A stretch of 35,344 nt of DNA from NCBI RefSeq assembly GCF_018613575.1, contig NZ_JAGGPX010000024.1:1-35344 (forward strand), written 5' to 3'. A program made the translations under genes and the position numbers. This document shows positions 7,845-15,657 of the stretch, piece after piece (position 1 is the first letter of the stretch; the number at the start of each line of letters is the position of its first letter). Source of the stretch: Planococcus sp. ISL-110. Lineage in GTDB: Bacteria > Bacillota > Bacilli > Bacillales_A > Planococcaceae. The notes under the pieces are model-generated. The model ran no database searches and was not told the origin of the DNA. It saw only the letters and a list, made by a program, of their open reading frames with translations.

Positions 7845-8520
7845 GAACGAATTTATACCCCATTCCCCTGACTGTTAAAATGCGTTTAGGAGAGGAAGGT
7901 TCATCCTCAATTTTTTCCCTCAGATTTTTGATATGGGCATCTATCGTACGGTCCATCACCGTCTTGTCGTTATAAGGATACAACTGGTAGATTAAATCGT
8001 CCCGACTTAACACGATATTCGGATTGTCCATAAAGTGGAACAAAAGATTGAATTCATTCTTCGTCAACGACAGCCTCCGCTCGAATAATTGGACTTCCCC
8101 TTTTCTTGGCTGAATGGAAAGGCCGCCATAGGTGATTTTTTGGCAGAATTGCCCTGTTCTCCGTAGCACCGCTTCTACATGAGCGACCAATTCATCCGGC
8201 TCAAAGGGTTTCGTCATATAATCATCAGCCCCCATATTCAATCCAGCGATCTTATCCTGAGTCTTCGCTTTCGCCGACAGCATAATGATGGAGACTTCGT
8301 TGCGTTTTTGGCTTCTGAACCAGCTGCATAATTCTTCTCCGCTAATTTTTGGAAGCACGAGGTCGAGAATGACCAAACACGGCTGAAATATTCGGAAAGA
8401 TTCTTTCGCTTCTTCGCCATTTGCTGCTAATATCACTTCGTATCCGGCTTTTTCTAAATAAATGGAAACAAGTTCTCGGATCATCTGGTCATCTTCCACA
8501 ACCAATATAGTAGACTTCAA
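7837..8520 (-). CDS. OmpR/PhoB-family response regulator
   Basis: This 227-residue regulator has a receiver domain (acidic pair at residues 10-11, phosphoacceptor Asp53 in LVILDLVLP, Ser82, Lys104 in MTKPFEP) and a C-terminal winged-helix of the OmpR type (SLTKNEFNLLFHFMDNP ... VMDRTIDAHIKNLREKI ... RGMGYKF). It starts with TTG; AGAGGTG lies six bases upstream, which fixes this start. The kinase gene downstream overlaps it by 8 bp, making an obvious two-component pair. The TlpA-like gene lies 32 bp upstream in the same direction. Target promoters are unknown, but its own operon and the convergent oxidase are natural candidates. Confidence 0.93.
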   Translation of the reverse strand: MKSTILVVEDDQMIRELVSIYLEKAGYEVILAANGEEAKESFRIFQPCLVILDLVLPKISGEELCSWFRSQKRNEVSIIMLSAKAKTQDKIAGLNMGADDYMTKPFEPDELVAHVEAVLRRTGQFCQKITYGGLSIQPRKGEVQLFERRLSLTKNEFNLLFHFMDNPNIVLSRDDLIYQLYPYNDKTVMDRTIDAHIKNLREKIEDEPSSPKRILTVRGMGYKFVHD

Positions 8521-8552
8521 CCCTTACACCTCTTGCCTAATAGTTTAAAAAG

Positions 8553-9113
8553 CTATTTCATTTTTTTCACTTCCTGTGCCATGAACTCTTTGTTCATGGC
8601 ACCCGGCGCCACAAATGCGATGCGCCCATTTGAATCGATCATATAAGAAGCAGGAACGGCTTTCACTTTATACTTACTGGCGGTTTCTGAATCCGTGTCC
8701 ATTAAAATCGGGAAGCTTAGCCCGAAATCTTTTACGAAATCCGAAACATTTTCTTCGCTTTTTTCTGATGCGGTTAAATTGACCGCCAAAATCTCTACCG
8801 GGACATCCTGTTCCTCATAAAGCTGTTGCATATCCGGCATTTCCGCTCTGCAAGGCGGGCACCAAGTCGCCCAAAAATTAATAAAAACCCGCTGGCCTCT
8901 GTAATCGGATAAGCGCACTGTTTGTCCGTCCAGCGTCATCAATTCGAAATCAGGAGCAAGATCCCCGACTGCAAGGCCCGTCGTTTCGGGTTGAGCCGTT
9001 TCTGCTTCGGTAATCTCCGTTTGTTGTGCCGCTTCCTTGTCAGAGAGCAGCAAATCATAAATAGCCCATCCGACCATTGCCGTTATGATAACACCTAGAA
9101 TCATTTTTTTCAT
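8553..9113 (-). CDS. TlpA/ResA-like membrane-anchored thiol-disulfide oxidoreductase
   Basis: This 186-residue protein has one N-terminal membrane anchor (residues about 4-23), a Glu/Thr-rich linker, and an extracytoplasmic thioredoxin-like domain. The redox motif is WCPPC (Cys85, Cys88) in INFWATWCPPCRAEMP, and the cis-proline loop is KAVPASYMID. ResA and TlpA proteins reduce disulfides in apocytochrome c or in copper-delivery proteins outside the membrane, and take electrons from CcdA. The ccdA gene lies 18 bp upstream in the same operon, which supports that pairing. No cytochrome c synthesis genes (resB, resC) are nearby, so the client may instead be a surface copper or sensor protein. Confidence 0.9.
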   Translation of the reverse strand: MKKMILGVIITAMVGWAIYDLLLSDKEAAQQTEITEAETAQPETTGLAVGDLAPDFELMTLDGQTVRLSDYRGQRVFINFWATWCPPCRAEMPDMQQLYEEQDVPVEILAVNLTASEKSEENVSDFVKDFGLSFPILMDTDSETASKYKVKAVPASYMIDSNGRIAFVAPGAMNKEFMAQEVKKMK

Positions 9114-9131
9114 TTTATTAAACCTCCATTA

Positions 9132-9890
9132 TTATCCTAGTTTCGCTAACCACGTATCTTTGATTAAATCCAAAAGCGCTCCGGTGATGACCGGCATCTG
9201 CCCGAAGAACAGCACAAGGCCCATAATAATCATCGTGGCGCCGCCTATTTTCATGATGAATTGGCTTTTGCGGACGATCCATTTGGTCGAGCCTAAAAAG
9301 AATGTCAACAAGACAAATGGCAAGGCAAAACCGATGACATACATCAGCGTATAAAAAATTCCTTGTCCTGGGTTAGTCGCGGACAAAATCAAGATTGAAC
9401 CAAAAACTGGACCGATACAAGGTGTCCACCCCGCTGCAAATCCGAGCCCGATAAAAAAAGTGCCGATATAGCCTGATGGCCGTCTATTAAACTGAAAGCG
9501 CTGCTCTCTCATCAAAGAGGTGATGTTGATCCAGCCTCCGATAAAAAGTCCCATGATTAAGATGAAGACGCCAGCAATGCGTTGAATAAACAAACCGGAA
9601 TCTCCTATCAGCAAATCTTGGATCCATTGGCCAAAAAAAGAAGCGCCGGCTCCCAAACTGATAAAAACTAGAGACACACCTGCCAGAAAAACCAGCGAAT
9701 GGCTCAATAGCCTCTTTTGGATTTTCATATTCCGATCTCCCTGCAGCTCTTTCACGCTGATGCCTGTGATATAGGAAAGATAAGCTGGAAATATCGGCAA
9801 AACGCAAGGGGATAAAAAGGAAAGGGCTCCGGCACCAAATGCCAAAAACATCCCCAAGATCAACATTGTATCCGTATCAATAGAGCTCAT
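9132..9890 (-). CDS. ccdA: CcdA-type transmembrane thiol-reductant carrier
   Basis: This 252-residue protein with about six membrane helices is a CcdA/DsbD-beta family member. It moves electrons from cytoplasmic thioredoxin to extracytoplasmic thioredoxin-like proteins. The two redox cysteines are visible in the family motifs SFLSPCVLPIFPAYLSYITG and FAAGWTPCIGPVFGSIL. It overlaps the upstream membrane-protein gene by 14 bp and is followed 18 bp later by the TlpA-like partner gene. It may be a second, specialised paralogue rather than the housekeeping ccdA, because of its linked two-component genes; the rest of the genome would be needed to tell. Confidence 0.92.
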   Translation of the reverse strand: MSSIDTDTMLILGMFLAFGAGALSFLSPCVLPIFPAYLSYITGISVKELQGDRNMKIQKRLLSHSLVFLAGVSLVFISLGAGASFFGQWIQDLLIGDSGLFIQRIAGVFILIMGLFIGGWINITSLMREQRFQFNRRPSGYIGTFFIGLGFAAGWTPCIGPVFGSILILSATNPGQGIFYTLMYVIGFALPFVLLTFFLGSTKWIVRKSQFIMKIGGATMIIMGLVLFFGQMPVITGALLDLIKDTWLAKLG

Positions 9891-10533
9891 TTGTTGCCCT
9901 CCTTCTGCTGCTAAGCAATAGTAAAAAATGGCCTGCCATAAAAAGAAGGATGATAAACCATGGCTTCATCCCATAACTGAATATGGAAGAATAGGATTGG
10001 ATCGATAAAATCAGCAACATTCCAGCGGCCCACACACTTAAAAGAACACGGACAACTGTATAAGGGGACATCCTGTCACCCAGTACCAGGAACAAAGCCA
10101 GCAGGACTGCATATAAGATCAGATTCCCAAGAGCATATGTATCATCGTACCAAGCCAATTGGATAAATTCGTAGAAAAATGATGCTGGCAATAAGATATG
10201 TAATAAAGTTTGAATAAGCTCCCATCCCTTTATTTTGCCGCTTCTCATGCCATAAAACAGGAAAGCTGCACTGAAGAAAATCGCCAAGTAGAAAGCACGG
10301 GAATCACTTGGATAGGCAAGCACTGCCAGTGGATCTTTCAACAGCAAAGGCAGGTTCAATAGGATTTTCGATAACCAGATGAACAGGACAAAATTGATGA
10401 TTTGGGAAAAGGCCTCTTCTACACGTATTTTCTTCTGATCTTTCACCAAATCGCTTACTAGATAAAAAATGGCAACCCCTAATACAATGCTGAAAACCTT
10501 TAACAACATGGGGATGATTGCGATTATGGACAT
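9877..10533 (-). CDS. Membrane protein of unknown function in the ccdA operon
   Basis: I do not recognise this 218-residue protein. It has about six or seven hydrophobic segments, a short charged stretch after the first (DLVKDQKKIRVEEA), and ends in an Arg-rich cytoplasmic-looking tail (SSRRRATNELY). No cysteine pair or other catalytic motif is seen. The ATG at 10533 follows GGGGGAG at good spacing; an upstream in-frame start at 10566 lacks one. It overlaps ccdA by 14 bp and is the first gene of the operon, so a role in assembling or feeding the CcdA/TlpA-like redox pathway is likely by position only. Confidence 0.8.
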   Translation of the reverse strand: MSIIAIIPMLLKVFSIVLGVAIFYLVSDLVKDQKKIRVEEAFSQIINFVLFIWLSKILLNLPLLLKDPLAVLAYPSDSRAFYLAIFFSAAFLFYGMRSGKIKGWELIQTLLHILLPASFFYEFIQLAWYDDTYALGNLILYAVLLALFLVLGDRMSPYTVVRVLLSVWAAGMLLILSIQSYSSIFSYGMKPWFIILLFMAGHFLLLLSSRRRATNELY

Positions 10534-10571
10534 TGGTCTCCCCCTCTTTTCTGTGGCATTCCACACCTACT

Positions 10572-10655
10572 CTACCTGTTCAATGTGAAGGTTTCATGAA
10601 TATCTTCATAGTTTTTGGCATCCGCTAGAATATTCGCAGGAGTTTCTTTCTTCAT
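10572..10655 (-). CDS. Possible 27-residue leader ORF
   Basis: Between the promoter at 10696-10724 and the first operon gene, an ATG at 10655 opens a frame of 27 codons (MKKETPANILADAKNYEDIH then ETFTLNR) ending in TAG. The composition looks protein-like, but the upstream CTGGA is a weak ribosome binding site and it is very short. It could be a leader peptide, a truncated gene start, or chance. Confidence 0.25.
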   Translation of the reverse strand: MKKETPANILADAKNYEDIHETFTLNR

Positions 10656-10695
10656 TCCAGTTAAAATAGTTTTAAAACATTTGGGAAACAGAAAG

Positions 10696-10724
10696 AATAT
10701 AAAGTTTTGACTTGAATTCAGCAA
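10696..10724 (-). promoter_or_regulatory. Sigma-A-like promoter of the ccdA/two-component operon
   Basis: On the minus strand TTGCTG (10719-10724) and TATATT (10696-10701) are separated by exactly 17 bp. The leader to the first gene at 10533 would be about 155 nt and contains the small ORF at 10572-10655. Confidence 0.6.
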
Positions 10725-10941
10725 ACTTTCTCAAAAGAAAAAGAACTTCATACGAAGCCCCCTTTTTCACCGATAAATCAATGAACAGAAAAAGAAAAAA
10801 ACGAAGGATATACAAATCTACGCCTTTTCGAAATTACGGTTAACAAAACTTACGGCAGCACCTAATGTTTTTTCTAATCATTTTAATAAAAGAATAGAAG
10901 ATTTCGTGAAAAATGTGGAGGCGGAAAGCAGAGGGCGTTTC

Positions 10942-10950
10942 TGTTACAAT
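10942..10950 (+). promoter_or_regulatory. Extended -10 promoter of the yibE/yibF-like pair
   Basis: TGTTACAAT is an extended -10 element (TGn then TACAAT, 10945-10950) about 80 bp before the GTG start at 11032. No good -35 is seen, which is usual for extended -10 promoters. Confidence 0.45.
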
Positions 10951-11031
10951 CAACAAAGAAAGAGCGCCTGCTTATTTGAAACGCAATCGCTATTACATGT
11001 AAAAGAACGGCCGAATTGGAGGGTTTCAATA

Positions 11032-12162
11032 GTGAAGCGATTAGTAAAAAACATGACGGCGATGCAACTCTCCATATATGCAGTGCTGCTGTTCAGTTTT
11101 ATCGGCTCCATGTATTTCATTAATTTCAATTACGGATTTTATGATGATCCGATTGTGAAAATCACAGAAGCCACTACTGAACAAACACAAGAAATCTCTG
11201 ATATGCATGGGAATGAGGATGCTCTTTTCACCCAGCAACTCCAGGGTGACATCCAAAATGGTGAATTTAAAGGGAAAACCATCGAACTCAACAATGAGTA
11301 TTCGTTATCTGGTGCGAACGACTATGAGTACCATGTCGGACAAGATATATTCGTCTTTATTGACGGCGCTGCAGAAGACGGTTCGGCGCTGGCAGGCACG
11401 ATCGATAATGTGAAACGGGATAAATACGTTGTTGCGCTTACGTGGATTTTCATTTTCGTGTTACTCATCATCGGAAAAAAGCAGGGCTTCTATTCGATTG
11501 TCAGTTTGGCGCTGAATGCGGTCATTCTATCGTACGCTTTGGATATTTACATCCAGACGGAAAATTCCAGTTTGCTGCTGATCTCCAGCATCAGCATCCT
11601 GCTGTTTACAATCACCTCACTGTTATTGGTGAACGGGTTCAACGAAAAAACCTATGCGGCAATTGTCTCGACGATGCTCGGTGTTTTTGTCGCACTGTTG
11701 TTGGCTTATTTTGCAATTTGGACATCGGGTGGAAACGGCTTGAACTACGAGGAAATGCAGTTTCTCTCTAGGCCTTATGAAGTCATTTTCATGGCAGGCT
11801 TATTTATCGGCTCACTCGGCGCAGTGATGGATGTCGGCATTACGATGTCTGCATCAATTTTTACCCTTCACGAAAAAAATCCCGATATTTCCATCGAAGC
11901 GATGAAAACATCTGGCATTGAAATTGGCAAAGACATTATGGGCACGATGACGAATATTTTGTTTTTCGTTTATATCAGCGGCTCAATCCCCATGCTGCTG
12001 CTGTATTTATCGAACGGTGCCACCTGGCCATTCACATTTTCGATCAACCTGTCACTTGAAATCGCCCGTGCGCTTGCGGGTGGACTCGGGATTGTATTGA
12101 CGATTCCCATCGGCATCTATACGTCCATTTTCTTCATCAAGAGAAAGAGGGCTGCACAATGA
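11032..12162 (+). CDS. YibE/YibF-family membrane protein (first of pair)
   Basis: This 376-residue membrane protein belongs to the YibE/F-like family. It has one N-terminal helix (about 11-31), an extracytoplasmic domain of roughly 100 residues rich in Asp/Glu, and then a block of about seven helices with the family features LFIGSLGAVMDVGITMSASI and IGKDIMGTMTNILFFVYISG. The frame is open upstream, but the GTG at 11032 is preceded by GGAGGG at eight bases, so earlier in-frame starts are rejected. It overlaps the second family gene by four bases (ATGA). The family is thought to be a transporter but the substrate is not known to me; the paired halves may form one complex. Confidence 0.85.
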   Translation: MKRLVKNMTAMQLSIYAVLLFSFIGSMYFINFNYGFYDDPIVKITEATTEQTQEISDMHGNEDALFTQQLQGDIQNGEFKGKTIELNNEYSLSGANDYEYHVGQDIFVFIDGAAEDGSALAGTIDNVKRDKYVVALTWIFIFVLLIIGKKQGFYSIVSLALNAVILSYALDIYIQTENSSLLLISSISILLFTITSLLLVNGFNEKTYAAIVSTMLGVFVALLLAYFAIWTSGGNGLNYEEMQFLSRPYEVIFMAGLFIGSLGAVMDVGITMSASIFTLHEKNPDISIEAMKTSGIEIGKDIMGTMTNILFFVYISGSIPMLLLYLSNGATWPFTFSINLSLEIARALAGGLGIVLTIPIGIYTSIFFIKRKRAAQ

Positions 12163-12926
12163 ATGTACTGATCATTTTAGCCTTCATGTTGTGTATGGCC
12201 ATGGTGATGATCGGAGGGAAAAAAGGAGCAATCTCTTTTCTCAGCCTGTTCATCAATTTTCTTGTATTGCTGCTCACCGTATTCATGATGTCCAATTCCG
12301 ACAATGATCCTATCATCTGGGCCATCATCGCTTGTGTCATCATCAGCTGTGTCAATTTATTTTTCATCAACGGCATCAACAGCACGACTGTTGCCGCGTT
12401 CCTGTCGACAGTTATCACGATGATCGTGCTGCTGCTTTTCATCTTCATCATGACCGATTTGACAATGATCAACGGGTTTGGCGAAGAGGAAATTCATGAA
12501 CTTACCATGTTCTCGCTTTATATCGGCATTGATTTCTTGGAACTTGCCGCGGTGGTCATCATCATCAGCACAATCGGAGCAATCACCGATATCGCCATTT
12601 CGATTACCTCGCCGATGCGTGAAGTTCACATCCACAATCCCGGCATCAGCCGCCGTGAACTGGTTCACGCTGGTTTTTCCATTGGCCGTGATCTGCTGGG
12701 CACGAGCACAAATACTTTGTTCTTCGCCTTTTTTGGCAGCTATCTAGGATTATTGATTTGGTTCAAGGACCTCTCGTACTCGCTCGGCGATATCATCAAT
12801 TCAAAAGTCTTCAGCGCCGAAATGATCACCATCCTGTGCGCCGGCATCGGCATCGCACTGGTCATCCCGATTGCGTCTTGGATCACTGCCTATTTGCTGA
12901 CAAGAAAAAGCGGTGCGGTAAAATGA
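12159..12926 (+). CDS. YibE/YibF-family membrane protein (second of pair)
   Basis: This 255-residue protein with about seven membrane helices aligns with the C-terminal membrane block of the preceding gene: the same GAITDIAISITSPMREVH and SIGRDLLGTSTNTLFFAFFG motifs appear, without the extracytoplasmic domain. It starts inside the upstream stop codon (ATGA), so the two are translationally coupled and probably act as a heteromer. The shared motif GAxxDxxIxxxxS followed by GxDxxGTxTNxLFF is the visible core of the family and contains conserved Asp residues in the membrane that could carry ions or substrate. Function unknown. Confidence 0.85.
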   Translation: MNVLIILAFMLCMAMVMIGGKKGAISFLSLFINFLVLLLTVFMMSNSDNDPIIWAIIACVIISCVNLFFINGINSTTVAAFLSTVITMIVLLLFIFIMTDLTMINGFGEEEIHELTMFSLYIGIDFLELAAVVIIISTIGAITDIAISITSPMREVHIHNPGISRRELVHAGFSIGRDLLGTSTNTLFFAFFGSYLGLLIWFKDLSYSLGDIINSKVFSAEMITILCAGIGIALVIPIASWITAYLLTRKSGAVK

Positions 12927-13124
12927 GATAAGCTGTGTTTCAAAGGAATTTCATGTTACCTCCATCCAAATTTTTTCTAAGTAACGATGGAAATATACAC
13001 GCTACTATATAAGTTGAACTAAAGAATTAGCTTTTTCACAAACTGTTTAAGAGGTTCAGGTTTGAAGAAATCGCTCCAGGCGTATAGTAAGTTTTATGAC
13101 CTTACGAACACTCAATACGTAAAC

Positions 13125-13159
13125 AAAAACGCCGATAGGAAATTTCTATCGGCGTTTTT
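13125..13159. terminator. Bidirectional terminator
   Basis: Arms AAAAACGCCGATAG (13125-13138) and CTATCGGCGTTTTT (13146-13159) with a 7-nt loop have A/T tails on both sides. It can end the luciferase-like operon (-), whose TAG stop lies in the stem, and read-through from the yibE/yibF-like pair (+). The 198 bp between 12926 and 13125 hold nothing else I can identify. Confidence 0.9.
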
Positions 13160-14153
13160 GCATTTCTTCCGCTACCAGCTGGAATGTTTTCAGTTTGTCG
13201 TTAAAATCATAAGCTGTAGAAACCAGCATTACTTCGTCTGCTCCATACTCGGATGCCAGGGCTTCCAAACGATCTACGACTTGGTCCGGCGTACCGACAA
13301 CCATGCGGCGACGGTTTTCAGCGACCAGCAACTTTTCGAATTTGGAATACGGATAAGCCAATGCCTTTTCAGGCGGCGGTGTACCTTTTGAAGGCATGCC
13401 CTGCGCGCCCATGCACAGCGAAAGATCCATCGACGACGCTACCCTTTCTGCCTCGTCCGGTGTTTCCTGGCAGACGACAAAAATGGCGAAGCCAACATGG
13501 GGCTTGCTTTCCTTATAGGGCTTAAAGCGTTCACGGTATTCTTTGGCAAACTGCTGTCCGCCTTCGCCATTGATAAAATGCGCGAACATATACGGCAGTC
13601 CTTTTTCTGCTGCAAGATGTGCCGAGTTTTCACTTGACCCCAACATCCAGATTGGTGGGCTATGCTTAGTTACCGGCGTCGCTTTCATGCCATAATAAGG
13701 ATGTTCTTCGGGAATTGAATCCGTCAAGTACATACGAAGATCGTCGATTTGTGCGGGAAATTGGCTGGTGTCCCGCTTTTTGCCTTCGTTCAACGCATAG
13801 GAAGCGCGCGGCATGCCTCCAGGCGCCCTCCCAATCCCCGCATCAATCCTGTCCGGGTACAACGCTTCCAACAGTTTGAAGTTTTCCGCGATTTTAAAAG
13901 CAGCATAATGCGGCAGCATGACACCGCCCGAACCGAGTCGAATGGTTTTGGTCACAGCGCCCAGATGGGCAATCAGTACTTCCGGGGAGGAACCGGCCAA
14001 GGTCGCCGCGTCATGATGCTCGGACACCCAAAATCGTGTATAGCCCCATTGTTCGGCTTTTTTTGCGAGGATTGCCGTCTGCTTTAATGCTTCCTGTGGC
14101 GAGCTGCCTTCTGAGATCGGTGATTGGTCCAGCACGCTATAGGTAAATGCCAT
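13146..14153 (-). CDS. Luciferase-like (LLM class) flavin-dependent oxidoreductase
   Basis: This 335-residue TIM-barrel protein belongs to the bacterial luciferase-like monooxygenase family. The N-terminal YSVLDQSPISEG, the WVSEHHDAATLAGSSPEV segment (EHH at 45-47) and RLGSGGVMLPHYAAFKIAE are hallmarks of the FMN-dependent subgroup often annotated MsnO8-like. GIGRAPGG follows in the usual position. These proteins use reduced flavin and oxygen on unknown substrates. The ATG has AAAGGAGAG upstream. It lies 14 bp after the YtpA-like hydrolase gene, so the two probably form an operon. The substrate is not predictable. Confidence 0.9.
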   Translation of the reverse strand: MAFTYSVLDQSPISEGSSPQEALKQTAILAKKAEQWGYTRFWVSEHHDAATLAGSSPEVLIAHLGAVTKTIRLGSGGVMLPHYAAFKIAENFKLLEALYPDRIDAGIGRAPGGMPRASYALNEGKKRDTSQFPAQIDDLRMYLTDSIPEEHPYYGMKATPVTKHSPPIWMLGSSENSAHLAAEKGLPYMFAHFINGEGGQQFAKEYRERFKPYKESKPHVGFAIFVVCQETPDEAERVASSMDLSLCMGAQGMPSKGTPPPEKALAYPYSKFEKLLVAENRRRMVVGTPDQVVDRLEALASEYGADEVMLVSTAYDFNDKLKTFQLVAEEMQKRR

Positions 14154-14167
14154 TAGTATTCTCTCCT

Positions 14168-14974
14168 TTATTCTTCAATCAAGTACCCGACAGAACGCAA
14201 AACGGTATGCATAAACCCTTGCGTTGCCAGGAAGACTTCTTCTTTTTCCGGTTCCTGAAAAATATCGTGGTAACAGAATTTCCATTCCTTGTAGCTGAAC
14301 TCGGTGAGTTGTTGCTTTAACAGCCACTGGCGGGCAGTTTCTTTTTCGGTGATTGCATCCCGCTCCGCTGTGTGCAGATAAGTCGGAATCTGAGGATACA
14401 CCTCGACAGCAGTTGCAGTTTCTTTCATATAGCCCTGCAATTCCTTAAACCACGCTGCGGTGATGACGGAATGATACAGCTTATTTTCTTCATCCTGGCC
14501 AATGGTGAATTGGCTTCTTGTCAGATCGCGCAACACGATACCATGGTCCAATTTTCTGCGGCCCGTGAGTTGCGCAACGCCTGGAAATGCATTGGGCGCA
14601 TTGGGTGGCAATTTTTTCAACTGCAGCCAGGGAGACGTAAAGATGGCTCCGGCAACATTAAATTTGCGGTTCCCAAGGACATTCATGGTGATAGTGGCGC
14701 CGAGACCGTGGGCAATGACGAATACCGGCAGATCGTTTTCCGATGACAGCTTCAGCATATCATTTACCGCCAGCTCATAGTCATCAAACGATTCGCGGTG
14801 AACCTTGTCTGCCCCGGCGTTCTTGCCATGACCCGGCAAATCCCCCATATAGACATGAAATCCGGACGATCGCCATTTTTCGATTTGCCATGCATAGCGC
14901 AGATGCTGTTCATATGCACTATGAATCAGCAAAACTACCGCCTTTGCTGTTCCTTCAGCTTGCCATTTCCACAT
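14168..14974 (-). CDS. YtpA-like alpha/beta hydrolase lacking the nucleophile serine
   Basis: This 268-residue alpha/beta-hydrolase fold protein resembles B. subtilis YtpA (lysophospholipase/bacilysocin-linked family): it begins MWKWQAEG and has MGDLPGHGKN. Yet the nucleophile elbow GHSMGG of the family reads AHGLGA here, with Gly90 in place of the catalytic Ser, and the oxyanion segment HGxxEH reads HSAYEQ. The Asp (ERD, Asp206) and His (YHD, His236) of the triad remain. The sequence shows no frameshift, so this looks like a genuine non-serine paralogue, possibly catalytically dead or re-purposed. The ATG at 14974 follows AAAGGAAG; a TTG at 14998 is less likely. It is adjacent to the ytoA-like gene, as ytpA is to ytoA in Bacillus, and upstream of the luciferase-like gene. 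Confidence 0.82.
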   Translation of the reverse strand: MWKWQAEGTAKAVVLLIHSAYEQHLRYAWQIEKWRSSGFHVYMGDLPGHGKNAGADKVHRESFDDYELAVNDMLKLSSENDLPVFVIAHGLGATITMNVLGNRKFNVAGAIFTSPWLQLKKLPPNAPNAFPGVAQLTGRRKLDHGIVLRDLTRSQFTIGQDEENKLYHSVITAAWFKELQGYMKETATAVEVYPQIPTYLHTAERDAITEKETARQWLLKQQLTEFSYKEWKFCYHDIFQEPEKEEVFLATQGFMHTVLRSVGYLIEE

Positions 14975-15023
14975 AGTCCAACTTCCTTTCCCCGCCAATC
15001 AATGGTTGATGCAGCTTTCCGAT

Positions 15024-15051
15024 TTGACGTTTTGATTTGATTTGTTACGAT
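15024..15051 (+). promoter_or_regulatory. Sigma-A-like promoter of the ytoA-like gene
   Basis: TTGACG (15024-15029) and TACGAT (15046-15051) are spaced by 16 bp, some 40 bp before the ATG at 15088. Confidence 0.45.
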
Positions 15052-15087
15052 TATAGAATATCTTATCTTTTTTAAAGGAGCTTTGCC

Positions 15088-15603
15088 ATGATTTATCCAT
15101 TTAAAGACAAATTCCCCCAAATCGATTCATCTGTTTTCATTGCAGACTATACGACCATTTCTGGCGACGTGACGATTGGCGCTGAATCATCGGTTTGGTT
15201 CAACACGGTGATACGCGGTGATGTGTCTCCGACCATTATCGGCAAAAAAGTCAATATCCAGGATTTCTGCATGCTTCACCAAAGTCCCGGAAAAACATTG
15301 CTGCTGGAAGACGATGTGACGATTGGCCATCAAGTGACGTTGCACAGCTGCATTATCCGAAAAGGCGCTTTAGTTGGAATGGGTTCCATTATTTTAGATG
15401 GAGCAGAAGTCGGAGAAGGCGCATTTATCGGAGCCGGCAGCCTGGTGCCGCCCGGAAAAGTCATTCCACCTGGCATGCTCGCACTCGGACGTCCAGCGAA
15501 AGTCGTCCGCGAACTGCGCGAAGACGACCGGGTCGACATGGAACGGATTGTTCGCGAATACGCGGAAAAAGGAGCTTATTACAAATCGCTTCAAAAAGAC
15601 TAA
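15088..15603 (+). CDS. ytoA: Gamma-carbonic-anhydrase-like left-handed beta-helix protein (YtoA)
   Basis: This 171-residue protein is built of hexapeptide repeats (for example ISGDVTIGAESSVWFNTVIRGD) forming a left-handed beta helix. The three zinc-binding histidines of gamma-class carbonic anhydrases are in place: His64 (CMLHQS), His81 and His86 (IGHQVTLHS). The residues NTVIRGD and the Gln in NIQDF also match the family. It may hydrate CO2 or bind metal; family members of this size often have low or untested activity. The start is backed by AAAGGAG. It matches YtoA in size and in its place next to the ytpA-like gene and metK. Confidence 0.88.
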   Translation: MIYPFKDKFPQIDSSVFIADYTTISGDVTIGAESSVWFNTVIRGDVSPTIIGKKVNIQDFCMLHQSPGKTLLLEDDVTIGHQVTLHSCIIRKGALVGMGSIILDGAEVGEGAFIGAGSLVPPGKVIPPGMLALGRPAKVVRELREDDRVDMERIVREYAEKGAYYKSLQKD

Positions 15604-15645
15604 AAAAAGGACGACTCGGCAGCGCTGCCGGGTCGTCCTTTTTTG
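15602..15645. terminator. Bidirectional terminator between ytoA and metK
   Basis: The stem GGACGACTCGGCAGC / GCTGCCGGGTCGTCC (15609-15638, one G-T pair) has an A7 run before it and a T run after it, so it can act for both convergent genes. Confidence 0.9.
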
Positions 15646-15657
15646 TTTGATGCGGTT

